In this document: one piece after another, positions 25,672 to 32,955 of the stretch
Position numbering within the stretch: position 1 is the first letter of the stretch
Layout: every line of letters starts with the position of its first letter
Source of the DNA: Leptolyngbya sp. DLM2.Bin27
Lineage (GTDB): Bacteria; Cyanobacteriota; Cyanobacteriia; Phormidesmidales; Phormidesmidaceae
Length of the DNA: 32,955 nucleotides
Direction: 5' to 3'
Assembly: GCA_007694115.1 (NCBI GenBank)
Contig: RECJ01000180.1
Coordinates: 1-32,955 of the forward strand
Notes under the pieces: model-generated
What the model was told of the DNA's origin: nothing
The model's database searches: none
The model's input: the letters and a program-made list of their open reading frames with translations, nothing else
Position numbers and translations under genes: made by a program

Positions 25672-26610
25672 CTAGGGCGATCGCAGTCGTCGTAGCACCA
25701 CCATATTTGGCCCCACCACCGGGTTGCGGGCCACCACTACCCCCTCGGGGTCGCGCAGTTGCAGGGTGCCAAACTCTAGCCCCTGGGCCTGGGTGTAGAT
25801 GTCTTGGGCCACCTCGTTTTGCTGGGCGGTGGGCAGGCCGTACCAGGCTTCGGCCAGGTTCACCCCCAGGGTGTTGGCCGGCAGGTTGACCTCCACCGAC
25901 TGCACCAGCCCGGCCCCGTAGGAGCGGCTGATGCGGCTGACCCGCGCTTGAATGTCGGCAATCAGGCTTTGCTCAGGGGTGGGGTCGGGGGCCACTGCGG
26001 GAGACTCTGGGGGCTCAGTTGCCCTGGCTGGTGCGGCGACTGGCTGAGCGAGTAAACCCTCTGGCCCAGGCTCTGTTGCGGTGATGGCGGGCTGCGGTTC
26101 TGAGGCCCCGGCCCGTTCGCCACCGCCCGCCCCCAGCGGGTTCCACAGGGCCAAACCCAGCATCAACAACCCCAGGGCGATCGCCGTGAGCATTTCATCC
26201 GACAGTTTGCGCTGGAGGTCGGCGGGCAGCTGCGATCGCACCCAGTGCAGAGCCTTTTTCCACACCGTCGTGCCCTTCGCCAGCAGCAGCAGCAGTTGGT
26301 CGACTATCCCCAGTTGCTGCGGTTGGTAAGACTTATTGCTATCGGCCCACCGATTCTCAGCGGGGGCAGGCGATTGCCTAGTGCGGCTAGGGTGGGCGGC
26401 GGCCCTCGGCGGCGGCTGTTGGGAGGTATAGACTGGTTCCGCCTGGGGTGTCAGCTGTGGATCTAAATCTGGGGATGCAACCTCGTCAGAATTGGAGGCT
26501 AGGCCAGGTTCGCCCCTGCCGTCGCCAATCCCTGCCTCCATCTGCTCTGGGGGGCCGAGGGGCGGCACAGAGGGCATTTCTTCAGGAAAGTTGGGGTCTT
26601 GGGAACTCAT
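25672..26610 (-). CDS. Proline-rich single-pass membrane protein, unknown function
   Basis: A 312-aa protein that I do not recognise as a named family. Residues 1-95 are acidic and proline-rich, 96-138 form an amphipathic region, and about 140-157 form one membrane helix (LTAIALGLLMLGLALW). A second Pro/Ala/Glu-rich linker (about 165-215) leads to a folded C-terminal domain (about 215-312: SLIADIQARVSRISRSYGAGLVQSVEVNLPANTLGVNLAEAWYGL ... NMVVLRRL). It lies 83 bp upstream of the hydrolase gene on the same strand, so the two may be cotranscribed. The domain layout suggests an N-terminal cytoplasmic tail and a C-terminal periplasmic domain, or the reverse. Confidence 0.75.
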   Translation of the reverse strand: MSSQDPNFPEEMPSVPPLGPPEQMEAGIGDGRGEPGLASNSDEVASPDLDPQLTPQAEPVYTSQQPPPRAAAHPSRTRQSPAPAENRWADSNKSYQPQQLGIVDQLLLLLAKGTTVWKKALHWVRSQLPADLQRKLSDEMLTAIALGLLMLGLALWNPLGAGGGERAGASEPQPAITATEPGPEGLLAQPVAAPARATEPPESPAVAPDPTPEQSLIADIQARVSRISRSYGAGLVQSVEVNLPANTLGVNLAEAWYGLPTAQQNEVAQDIYTQAQGLEFGTLQLRDPEGVVVARNPVVGPNMVVLRRLRSP

Positions 26611-26739
26611 GGGTTGGCCCGTCTACCGGCATACGCTGTCAGGGCAGCCCTGAGGGGCTGATCCCTCTCAATACTGCCACGATTATTCGAAATCTTCGGG
26701 CAAAAATCTAGGTCTAACCCCGGCTGGCCTGGCCAGCCG

Positions 26740-27135
26740 CTACGCCTCCGGTGCTACCCCCTGGTGCAAAATCAGTCGGTTGCCGTCGGGGTCGTAGGTG
26801 TAGACCTCGCGCCCGTGAGTAGCCGTGATCACTGGCCCCGGCGGCGGGTAGCCCAGGTGAGTGAGATGGGCGATCGCCGCCGCTAAATCTGCGACCTCTA
26901 AGCACAGGCTCATCGCCCCACTGTTGGGGGCCTCAAACTGGGTCGCCTGATCGGCCTTGGGCCTAAAAATCGCTAGCCTCAGCCCCGGCAGACAAAATTC
27001 TGCATAGCGATCGGCCTGGTAGGGCTGGGCCGCCTGCCCCAGTAGAGCGCTGTAGAACTCTACCAAAGGCTCAAACTTAGTGCTAGATAGGGTGATAAAA
27101 GCACTGGTGCAGTCGAGAGAGGGATTAGCAATCAT
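26740..27135 (-). CDS. VOC (glyoxalase/bleomycin-resistance fold) family protein
   Basis: A 131-aa protein of the vicinal oxygen chelate superfamily, built from paired beta-alpha-beta-beta-beta units. Visible landmarks are FITLSSTKFEPLVEFYSALLG at the start, LRLAIFRP, the second-half start MSLCLEVADLAAAIAHLTHLGY, and the terminal YTYDPDGNRLILHQG, in which the PDGN turn precedes the last metal-ligand position. Substrate is unknown. The ATG at 27133-27135 is preferred over a TTG at 27145-27147. Its upstream region abuts the left end of a structured repeat at 27178. Confidence 0.85.
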   Translation of the reverse strand: MIANPSLDCTSAFITLSSTKFEPLVEFYSALLGQAAQPYQADRYAEFCLPGLRLAIFRPKADQATQFEAPNSGAMSLCLEVADLAAAIAHLTHLGYPPPGPVITATHGREVYTYDPDGNRLILHQGVAPEA

Positions 27136-27177
27136 GTCTGTAGTCAAGAAAATCTTTTGAATGGCTCACGAGTTAAT

Positions 27178-27443
27178 GGTGGGCATTGCCCACCCAGCCC
27201 TGTCAAGGTGGCTCAACTATTCCCGAAATGCTCATAGGCTAAGGGACTCCGGCCACAACCACCAGGGAGTGAACTCCCTGGCTCATAGCGAAAGTCTGCT
27301 AAAGCAGCCTGGGGAACTCGGCTGCCAATCCTCTTCAGAGGATTTCGGCTTTGAGCCTTGGACTTCAGTCCTAGGCTCAGCGGCCAATTCGAGGGATCGG
27401 CCCCTAAATCTGCCTCACCTTGACAGGGCTGGCATTGCCCACC
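27178..27443. mobile_element. MITE-like structured repeat, copy 2, with extended inverted ends
   Basis: The core (27198-27428) matches copy 1 at 23352-23582. Here the terminal inverted repeat extends outward: 27178-27210 on the left pairs with 27416-27443 on the right, 27 of 28 positions, with a 5-nt insertion on the left. The four internal hairpins are retained. In the fourth one, an A-T pair of copy 1 becomes T-A, a compensatory change, next to a one-sided change. I see no clear target duplication. The right end lies about 30 bp from the tnpB remnant. Confidence 0.75.
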
Positions 27444-27473
27444 CTACCCGTCTGCCTCTACCCGTCTGCCGAT

Positions 27474-27785
27474 CTGAGGTAGGTTCCCATCGACTGATGA
27501 CCCGAACCTCTCGGTCGTTAATCATGTTGGCCTTGGCTTCGCACATGGTTCTAATCTGCCGCCACCCAGCGCGACTAATCGCCCTGGAAAGGCGGCGGTT
27601 CTTCACCATGCCTGAGACGTTCAGATCCTTTAGCACCACCACACTGTTTTCTTGCACCAGGCGAGTCGCCAGCTTTTAGTTAACGTCCTTGCGGATATCG
27701 CATTGCTTGGCCTCTATCCGTGCCACCGCAACTCGCAAGCGTTCACGCCGCCTAGAGCCTTTAGCGGTATGGCCAAGCTGGGCTA
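27474..27785 (-). pseudogene. tnpB (IS605 OrfB) remnant
   Basis: Reading minus gives a stretch typical of TnpB: GSRRRERLRVAVARIEAKQCDIRKD, then an in-frame TAA at 27676-27678, then KLATRLVQENSVVVLKDLNVSGMVKNRRLSRAISRAGWRQIRT and ending at VISRWEPTS. The LKDLNV segment has Lys where active TnpB usually has the catalytic Glu of the second RuvC motif (xEDLNV). The zinc finger and the last RuvC motif are missing after WEPTS, and the N-terminal part is missing too. It is a dead fragment of an IS200/IS605-family accessory nuclease gene. Confidence 0.85.
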
Positions 27786-27902
27786 CCTAAACCCCAAGGC
27801 AACGTATCGCTGTGGAGGCCCAGCCACTTCGCCGGGTCGGTTGGCGGTGCTCCTATCGAAGTTTTGAAGCAGTACATTAAAGACCAAAAGGGTGCGCCCT
27901 AA
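27783..27902 (+). pseudogene. tnpA (IS200/IS605 Y1 transposase) C-terminal remnant
   Basis: Plus-strand translation from about 27783 gives LWRPSHFAGSVGGAPIEVLKQYIKDQKGAP and a stop at 27900-27902. This matches the C-terminus of Y1 HUH transposases (LWxxSYF...GG...VxxYIxxQ). Only about 39 codons survive; the HUH motif is gone. It sits head-to-head with the tnpB remnant, the divergent layout of IS605, so a large central deletion has joined the two. Confidence 0.75.
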
Positions 27903-27947
27903 AGGGCGGGGCTTGAAACCCATCGCTTTTGGTCACTATTCCTCGCT

Positions 27948-28026
27948 AGGGCAGATACCTAGGTCTGCCCCTACCCATTCACCCGTCTTCCCGTCAATGT
28001 CAGGGCAGACACTTGGGTCTGCCCCT
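27948..28026. repeat. Two direct copies of a 25-bp palindromic unit
   Basis: Units at 27948-27972 and 28002-28026 share AGGGCAGA ... TCTGCCCCT with 7-bp stems (GGGCAGA/TCTGCCC) and a similar tail reading CTACYCATTCACCC. They lie just downstream of the transposase relic and near the end of the next minus-strand gene, so they may also act as its terminators. Confidence 0.7.
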
Positions 28027-28044
28027 ACTCATTCACCCATCCAC

Positions 28045-29751
28045 TCAATCCCCCTCCCATTCCGCTGCATACTGCAACATCAGCGGCGGTAGGTGCAGGT
28101 CTTTCGGTGTTTTACACCGAGCTTCAAAGATGCCCAATATGTCTTTGACACCGGGTTTGCCTTTGCTGTTGCCGGTAATGCCGCTGGCGATCACCACGGC
28201 GCAGGCTCCGTTGCAGTCATGCTGCCACTGGTGCCAACGCTCAAGCAGTTTGCGATCGGTGCTGCCGTTGGTTTCGTACTCGGCAAACAGATGTAGCTCG
28301 CCGTCGCCGGTTTGCAGCAGCCCCAGCTCAAAGGCGTCGCCGCTAAAGGGGTCGCTGCCGGGGTTAAAGCACACCGCCTGCACCCCCTGGGCGGCTTGTA
28401 GCTGCTGAATTAGGGTTTTAGCCTTGGGGCGCGAGGTTTGAATCAACACCACCGGCAGGTCGGGCGGCTCGGTGGCCCCGTTGGTTTGAAAGACATCTGC
28501 TGGCGATGCGTGCTTTTGAAAGACAGTTCCCTGGGGCTGAAAGGTAACTAGCGGGTCGAGACCGACGGTGGCCAGCACCTGTCGCCGGTACTGGGTGAGA
28601 ATAATAATTGCCCCTTCGGGCACGTAGTCGTCGCGCAGCACCGGAAAGCCGGGTAGGCTAGGGGGGGCATGGCCGAGGGCCTCATCGGTCTGGTCGGCCA
28701 GTTCGGCAGTGACCTCGGGCAGGGTCTTAACCGTGATCTTGAGGGTCGTGGAACCGCTATTTTGCTCGGGGTTAGGAATTTTGTAGTTGCCCTGAATGGC
28801 CTTTGATGAGGGCTTTTCTAGCTGAGAGCGGTAGCGGGTGACAAAGCGCTGAATTGCCTCCATCGCCACTAAAAACGTGGCCCCCTCTTCGTCGGCCAGC
28901 TGGCTGCGCATGCCCTCTAAAGGGTGAATGCTGCCAAAGTCGGGCTGCACCGCCTCCGGGGCCGGGGCCAGCCAGCTCACGGCCTGAGAATCTATCGGTA
29001 GGGGTTCATCGTCAAACAGCTCAAAGTTGAGAAACAGGCAGTCTTGCTCTAAAAAAGTCTCCTGCATTTGCTTGGGCGACTGCTGCTCCAGCAGCACCCG
29101 CTGGCGGAACTGCTTGAGCGAATCGAGGGTGCGGTACATCAGCAGACCGTACTCTACCCCGCCCATGCCCAACATTGAGACGTAGAGGGTTTCAATGTCC
29201 CAGGCGTTGATCTCAACGGCGAGCACCTGCTGCTCGTTGAGGCTGTTCCAGGGGGCTAGCTCCCAGATCTCCATGGCCTTGTCGATCATGGCCTCGGCGT
29301 AGCTGGGGGGTAACTCGGCCTCCGTCATCTCTGCCGACTGCTGCAGGGCGTTAAACAATTCGTCGATCAGCGGCAGCTCTGGGGCGTAGTCGATGGCAAT
29401 GTCTAGTCCCTGGAGCGCCCCCCGCAGATAAAACTGAATCTCGCGATCGCTTACCACGATCTTTTGGGGCCGGGCTGGGGTCAGATTGCCCTGGGGCGAC
29501 TCAATCGCCTGGAGCAGCGTCCGCACCACGGGTTCGTAGCCACAGTTGGTGGGCACTATGGTCAGCCCCCGCACCGCGCCGTGGCCGCTGTCGATCCAGA
29601 GAATGCAGTCGTTGGTTTCGGTGTGACGCTGTCGCAACCCCCCGTCGTCATCCATCCACCCGCCCACCGAGCGGCGATCGCCCTCCCACACACTGGCTAT
29701 ACGGGGCAGCCGCTTGAGGCGATCTAGGGTAATGCGGTTCAGTCGGGTCAT
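28045..29751 (-). CDS. Large conserved protein, possibly DUF6930-related, unknown function
   Basis: From the ATG at 29749-29751 (MTRLNRITLDRLKRLP), 568 aa. Open frame continues upstream to 29970, but that part has no family-like features. No membrane helix or signal peptide is seen. The region about 40-135 (DCILWIDSGHGAVRGLTIVP ... RPQKIVVSDREIQFYLRGALQGLDIAIDYAPELPLIDEL) reminds me of DUF6930-type domains, with low certainty. A notable central motif is VEINAWDIETLYVSMLGMGGVEYGLLMYR. The C-terminal about 150 residues have alternating strand/helix character. I cannot assign a function. Confidence 0.75.
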   Translation of the reverse strand: MTRLNRITLDRLKRLPRIASVWEGDRRSVGGWMDDDGGLRQRHTETNDCILWIDSGHGAVRGLTIVPTNCGYEPVVRTLLQAIESPQGNLTPARPQKIVVSDREIQFYLRGALQGLDIAIDYAPELPLIDELFNALQQSAEMTEAELPPSYAEAMIDKAMEIWELAPWNSLNEQQVLAVEINAWDIETLYVSMLGMGGVEYGLLMYRTLDSLKQFRQRVLLEQQSPKQMQETFLEQDCLFLNFELFDDEPLPIDSQAVSWLAPAPEAVQPDFGSIHPLEGMRSQLADEEGATFLVAMEAIQRFVTRYRSQLEKPSSKAIQGNYKIPNPEQNSGSTTLKITVKTLPEVTAELADQTDEALGHAPPSLPGFPVLRDDYVPEGAIIILTQYRRQVLATVGLDPLVTFQPQGTVFQKHASPADVFQTNGATEPPDLPVVLIQTSRPKAKTLIQQLQAAQGVQAVCFNPGSDPFSGDAFELGLLQTGDGELHLFAEYETNGSTDRKLLERWHQWQHDCNGACAVVIASGITGNSKGKPGVKDILGIFEARCKTPKDLHLPPLMLQYAAEWEGD

Positions 29752-30147
29752 GGGCGAAGAATAACGAGGGGAGTAACGATGGAGGAAGCAGATTGATGCA
29801 GAACTGAGCAGAACCCCAGTCAGCACTGGCCGCCGGGAATAGCTTTGGTCAGCATAGTCAAGTTTAATCGCCAATCGCCTGCCGTAACGCGGTGGCCTAG
29901 CTGTGATGCCAAATCCTTGCCAGAGGGGCGATCCCTGGCAGCCGCGCCGTTCGCCGCTCGCAGCCCTCACGCTCGGGGCTAGCTGGCTGCTATCAACTTG
30001 CTACTAACTATAGAAATTCCTGGGGAAAACAGCTGAGGCCGAGGCGCAAAAGTGTTAGATTTCAAAACAATTTAAGTCGTTTCTGGCCTCGGTTGGGGCG
30101 ACTCTGTCTATGATGGTTTAAAGCTGTACTTACATCGAAAGGCTGAC
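29752..30147. other. 396-bp gap between divergent genes
   Basis: Separates the large unknown gene and sufA. It must contain both promoters. TATGAT near 30109-30114 could be a -10 for sufA, but no good -35 is spaced to it. CCGAGGC near 30038 and GCCTCGG near 30086 could pair in the sufA leader. No gene is supported. Confidence 0.4.
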
Positions 30148-30504
30148 ATGGCTCAAGTCACCGAACAAACCCAAGGAATTTTGATGTCGGAAACGGCCCT
30201 CCGACATGTTAAAGCACTCCAGCAGTCGCAGGGGGGGAAAGATCTCTGTCTGCGGGTGGGCGTTCGCCAGGGCGGCTGTTCTGGCATGTCCTACACCATG
30301 GACTTTGAAGACCCGACCAACATCAATGAGCATGACGAAGTCTATGACTACGACGGCTTTCGGGTCATTTGCGACAAGAAAAGCTTGCTCTACCTCTATG
30401 GCCTCATGCTTGACTATAGCGACGCGCTAATTGGCGGTGGTTTCCAGTTCACTAACCCCAATGCTGTGCAAACCTGTGGCTGCGGTAAGTCCTTTGGGGC
30501 GTAG
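30148..30504 (+). CDS. sufA: A-type Fe-S cluster assembly/carrier protein (SufA/IscA)
   Basis: A 118-aa HesB/IscA family protein that carries or transfers iron-sulfur clusters. The three conserved cysteines are C44 (GGCSGMSY), C110 and C112 (TCGCGKSF). The length fits the family. The SufA versus IscA name cannot be fixed by eye; the sequence resembles the common cyanobacterial A-type protein. AAAGG lies upstream of the ATG at 30148. A strong hairpin follows before the TPR gene, so the two are probably separate units or a leaky operon. Confidence 0.9.
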   Translation: MAQVTEQTQGILMSETALRHVKALQQSQGGKDLCLRVGVRQGGCSGMSYTMDFEDPTNINEHDEVYDYDGFRVICDKKSLLYLYGLMLDYSDALIGGGFQFTNPNAVQTCGCGKSFGA

Positions 30505-30535
30505 TTCTGGTTTGCGGTGCACGGTTCGCGGTGTC

Positions 30536-30573
30536 CGGTGTAGGGCCTACGGTTTGCCGTAGACCCTACACCG
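30536..30573 (+). terminator. Terminator-like hairpin after sufA
   Basis: A 17-bp stem with one mismatch (CGGTGTAGGG...CTACGG and complement) and a 4-nt loop TTTG, followed by CTTACCCCTTTTCCC. The flanking GCGGTGCACGGTTCGCGGTG looks like part of a dispersed repeat type. Confidence 0.65.
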
Positions 30574-30652
30574 CTTACCCCTTTTCCCTGTTCATTTCCT
30601 GTCTGGCGACCATTCGTGGTTAGCTAGATGTTGGCCCAGACATTGACTGACC

Positions 30653-31069
30653 ATGACTCAAACTGTAGAGACCCTGTTCGATGAGGGTATCGAGCGCTAT
30701 AAGGCCGGTGAAGATCCCGCTGAGCTGATTCCGGTGTTTAAAGAGGTGTGCGATCGCGCCCCCAAGAGCAGCGCCGCCTGGGCCTGTTTGGCCTGGCTCT
30801 ACCTGCTCACCGACAAGCCCGCCGCCGGCCTCAAAGCCGCCCAAAAATCCGTTAAACTCAATCCCCAAGATCCCCAGGGGCGGGTAAATCTGGCGGTGGC
30901 CATGCTGGATGCGGGCAAACCCGGCGTGCGCGATCACATTGAAATTGCCAACCAGGTGATGACCGTGGCCGACGATCTCAAAAAAGAAGTGATGGACAGC
31001 ATTGATGATGGCCTCACCCGCAAACCCGACTGGAAAAGCCTGGCGCGGGTGAAGCAGTGGCTGGCCTAG
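30653..31069 (+). CDS. Small TPR protein
   Basis: A 138-aa cytoplasmic protein with tetratricopeptide repeats. LFDEGIERYKAGEDPAELIPVFKEVCDRAPKSSAAWACLAWLYLLTDKPAAGLKAAQKSVKLNPQDPQGRVNLAVAMLDAGK covers two to three helix-turn-helix units at about 8-90. The C-terminal about 45 residues (HIEIANQVMTVADDLKKEVMDSIDDGLTRKPDWKSLARVKQWL) are helical and probably cap the solenoid. It should be a protein-protein adaptor. It lies 148 bp downstream of sufA on the same strand. The stop codon is inside the terminator stem. Confidence 0.85.
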   Translation: MTQTVETLFDEGIERYKAGEDPAELIPVFKEVCDRAPKSSAAWACLAWLYLLTDKPAAGLKAAQKSVKLNPQDPQGRVNLAVAMLDAGKPGVRDHIEIANQVMTVADDLKKEVMDSIDDGLTRKPDWKSLARVKQWLA

Positions 31070-31084
31070 CTGTGGGCTAGGCCA
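31062..31084. terminator. Hairpin containing the TPR-gene stop codon
   Basis: Perfect 8-bp stem TGGCCTAG/CTAGGCCA with a 7-nt loop. The TAG stop (31067-31069) is in the left arm. It lies between convergent genes and has no clear T-run. Confidence 0.55.
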
Positions 31085-31117
31085 ACTCTATGCTCAGATT
31101 AGCTTAGCAGGTCGATT

Positions 31118-31702
31118 CTAAAGCTGTCCGCGGACAATTGGCCCCATTGGAACACCAGGTACAAATGGGCCGGGGCCACCTAGAGCTTGGATAACATCTA
31201 CAGCTCTAGCCTCTGTTGCCGTATTAGGAAAAATATTGAACAGTACAATGCTGCCGACTACACAGGTGCGAGTCCCTAAGATCTGTACAGGTACAAGACA
31301 TATGGTTGCTCCAGTGGTGGTTCCGGCCTGATCTGTCAAGGTCTCGAAAGTAAGACCTAGGCCCGCAGGGCGGCCATTGGCTACAGTGTTCAAAATTTGC
31401 ATAGCTTGAAGACACCGAAACTCGCCACTGACCCTTCTTCCGCTTGCCTGAGCAGCGTTACCAAAAACAGCGATGGTTCGATGAGTTGGAAACTCAGCTA
31501 GACCTGGGCTAGGGCTAGCAATCAATGCATTGGCGCTGCCGGAAAATACTTCTAGGCCGGGTCCAGGATTGCTGCAGGCAAAGGTCAAATTCGCGAACTG
31601 TGCTTGAGCTTTTTGATTAAAACCATCTGAGGCAAGGACAGCCCCAGTCATTGCCGTGGCCAGTAGTAGAGCTTTTCCAAACTGAGCAGGTTGCATATTC
31701 AT
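31118..31702 (-). CDS. Exported COP23-like protein
   Basis: A 194-aa protein with a signal peptide (hydrophobic core about 11-24, probable cut after AQA at 35). The mature part resembles the cyanobacterial COP23 domain (named from a 23-kDa circadian-oscillating membrane protein): TFACSNPG near its start, RTIAVF, EFRCLQAMQILN, a Gly-rich NGRPAGLGLTFETL, TTGATICLVP, TCVVGSIVLFNIFP and ATEARAVDVIQAL. Four cysteines (in the CSNPG, FRCLQ, TICLV and TRTCV segments) could form two disulfides outside the cell. Codon use is less GC-rich than neighbours. Function unknown. Confidence 0.75.
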   Translation of the reverse strand: MNMQPAQFGKALLLATAMTGAVLASDGFNQKAQAQFANLTFACSNPGPGLEVFSGSANALIASPSPGLAEFPTHRTIAVFGNAAQASGRRVSGEFRCLQAMQILNTVANGRPAGLGLTFETLTDQAGTTTGATICLVPVQILGTRTCVVGSIVLFNIFPNTATEARAVDVIQALGGPGPFVPGVPMGPIVRGQL

Positions 31703-31861
31703 AGTTCACTCGCATGCTTCAAAGTACATAAACCAAGAGAATCGGTGGAAACTCTTAGGTGATGCTTTCGGCGTTTTGCAAGTGTGCTCAGGACAGTTTC
31801 GAGATCGGCCCTGGCGAAGGTCACAAATTCATGACCTCTGCCAGGGCTGCACTGCTGTGAT

Positions 31862-32530
31862 CTATCGGCCGTACCACTGCTGCCGCCAGGCTTCCATCTG
31901 GTCAATTTCAGTCTGCTGAGAGGCGATGATGTCGTCGGCCAGGGCCAGCAGCTCAGGGCGACTGCTCTTGCCCTTCAAATCTTCCGCCATTTCCACCGCC
32001 CCGACGTGGTGGGGAATCATCGCATTGATAAAGCGCAGGTCAAACTCCTCGTCGGCTGCGCCCAGATCCATATCCATGCGCATGGCTGCGATCATCTCTG
32101 GGCTCATGGGCATGTCGTGGTTCATCTCGGCGTGGTACATCACCGGCTCGGCAGGAGCGTTTGGATACCACTCGGCCCGCCATTCTTCCATCTGGGCAAT
32201 CTCTACCGCCTGGGCTGCAATAATTTCCTCTGCCAGCTGGCGAATTTCGGGTCGTTGAGAATTTTCTAGTGCCGCCTCGGCCATTACCACCGCCCCCTCG
32301 TGGTGGGGGATCATGCCGTCAATAAAGCGCAGGTCGTAGGTGGCATCGGCGGGGCCAAGATCCATCGCATGGCCGTCTTCACCGTGGCCGCCGTGCATCA
32401 TGGCGTCACCGTGGCCTTCGTGCCTGCCGCCGTGGCCTTCATGCATGGCATCCATGCCCCTGCCGCAGGCGGCCAAGGGCACCAAGGTGGCCAGGGCTAA
32501 CACCGTAGCCAAGGGACGATTTAACGCCAT
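31862..32530 (-). CDS. DUF305 lipoprotein with His/Met-rich segment
   Basis: A 222-aa lipoprotein from the ATG at 32528-32530, which has GGAG 8 nt upstream. The lipobox LAAC places the lipidated Cys at 22. Residues about 26-56 are rich in His and Met (repeated HEGHG and MMHGGHG), a likely copper or other metal-binding stretch. Then come the two DUF305 half-repeats, YDLRFIDGMIPHHEGAVVMAE and FDLRFINAMIPHHVGAVEMAE, which form a ferritin-like helical bundle with conserved Met/His. DUF305 proteins are often found with copper-handling genes; the role here is inferred. Open frame continues upstream to 32623 but without a usable start signal. Confidence 0.88.
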   Translation of the reverse strand: MALNRPLATVLALATLVPLAACGRGMDAMHEGHGGRHEGHGDAMMHGGHGEDGHAMDLGPADATYDLRFIDGMIPHHEGAVVMAEAALENSQRPEIRQLAEEIIAAQAVEIAQMEEWRAEWYPNAPAEPVMYHAEMNHDMPMSPEMIAAMRMDMDLGAADEEFDLRFINAMIPHHVGAVEMAEDLKGKSSRPELLALADDIIASQQTEIDQMEAWRQQWYGR

Positions 32531-32918
32531 AACTCGATCTCCAAATGAGCTTTCACCCTCAGCGTACACATTCCAGTCCGCTAGAGGGTCAAGGAACTGA
32601 GCCAGGCCGCATATTTCCTTCACCAGAGCTTAGTTAATGTTTTGTTACGCACATGAGAGGAGCGATCGCAGAGTGATGTAAGTTTTGTAAACAAAGTCGA
32701 GCTTTGTTTATTGCAAATTGTGTCGCCTAAACCCCCTTAAGCCTTATCGAATAAGGTTTTCTGGTACAAACAGGAAAGATGCACTCGATTTTGCTTTCGT
32801 TACGAAATATTTCCTGTACAGTCAGATAAAGCTTGTCTACGGGTCAACTCCATCCCTCTGACTCGACCCGTTGGCCGCAGTCCCTCACTACCCCAGCCCG
32901 CGAAAGGAGTTTTACTGC
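32531..32918. promoter_or_regulatory. Long divergent control region with several dyads
   Basis: The 388-bp gap between the DUF305 gene and the next rightward gene holds three notable dyads. One is a 9-bp inverted repeat at 32688-32710 (TAAACAAAG/CTTTGTTTA, operator-like). One is a hairpin CCTTAT-CGA-ATAAGG followed by TTTT at 32742-32760 (terminator-like). One has arms ACAGGAAA (32770-32777) and TTTCCTGT (32810-32817). A GCGATCGC lies at about 32662. The layout suggests a regulated, perhaps attenuated, leader. Confidence 0.45.
32742..32760 (+). terminator. Small intrinsic-terminator-like hairpin in the leader
   Basis: CCTTAT-CGA-ATAAGG stem of 6 bp followed immediately by TTTT. It lies about 160 nt before the next start codon, so it could end an upstream transcript or attenuate the downstream gene. 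Confidence 0.4.
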
Positions 32919-32955
32919 ATGTTCACCCACGTCAAGCCCACTGTGCGCCACATTG
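32919..32955 (+). CDS. Start of an unidentified gene, cut by the window edge
   Basis: ATG at 32919 with a good AAAGGAG at 32903-32909 (9-nt spacer). Only twelve residues are visible (MFTHVKPTVRHI), too few to name the gene. The strong Shine-Dalgarno and long structured leader suggest a well-expressed, regulated gene. Confidence 0.6.
   Translation, partial: MFTHVKPTVRHI

Larger units (their letters stand above)
27136..28044. other. 909-bp gene-poor region: structured repeat, IS605 relic, palindromic units
   Basis: No intact gene is present. From left to right it holds the second structured repeat, two tandem copies of CTACCCGTCTGCC near 27445-27472, the tnpB and tnpA remnants, and two palindromic units near 27948-28026. 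Confidence 0.7.

Noticed and set aside
29752..29970. 73-residue N-terminal extension of the large unknown protein
   Set aside because: Composition is unlike the rest of the protein and the ATG at 29751 begins a sequence of normal character.
31699..31905. 68-codon minus-strand frame between the COP23-like and DUF305 genes
   Set aside because: It overlaps the DUF305 gene end, has no ribosome site and no recognisable domain.

Overview
The window reads as a GC-rich stretch of a filamentous-type cyanobacterial chromosome (Leptolyngbya/Nodosilinea-like; genus is inference). Support comes from the many GCGATCGC (HIP1) octamers and from cyanobacterial gene families: an ethylene-receptor-like kinase, ComFB, RarA fused to a methyltransferase-like domain, a COP23-like secreted protein, a DUF1400 hydrolase and a plastid-type GNAT. 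There is no rRNA, tRNA, CRISPR array or prophage that I can see.

Layout. 1-890: 5' part of tldD on the minus strand. 1231-5234: a signalling block with a CheY-like receiver, a DUF2294 protein, a NarL-type regulator and, divergent from it, an ethylene-receptor-like sensor kinase. 5341-8700: two CPBP membrane proteases around a SNAT-like acetyltransferase and a DAHP synthase. 8934-15623: an exported FAD oxidoreductase, a solitary HsdR_N-type nuclease-fold protein, clpB and comFB. 15685-18705: a minus-strand operon of a small membrane protein, argH and a GT2-TPR protein. 18726-20465: a fused double PhnE-type permease, convergent with a small Cys/His protein. 21124-23340: the rarA fusion.

23341-28044 is gene-poor and repeat-rich. 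It holds a DUF1400 hydrolase, a proline-rich membrane protein and a VOC protein, separated by two copies of a palindrome-packed element with terminal inverted repeats, a 101-bp repeat whose copies flank rarA, and a decayed IS605-type element (tnpB and tnpA remnants). 28045-32955: a large conserved unknown, sufA, a small TPR protein, a COP23-like secreted protein, a DUF305 lipoprotein with a His/Met-rich segment, and a long leader in front of a gene cut by the window edge.

Themes. Several gene ends are built into hairpins that contain the stop codon. The clearest is at 20451-20494, where two convergent genes end in the same five codons because a perfect inverted repeat covers both ends. The most original candidates are this shared-terminus repeat, the 231-bp structured element beside the tnpB relic, and the kinase/NarL pair. 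No complete unknown defence or biosynthetic system is evident.
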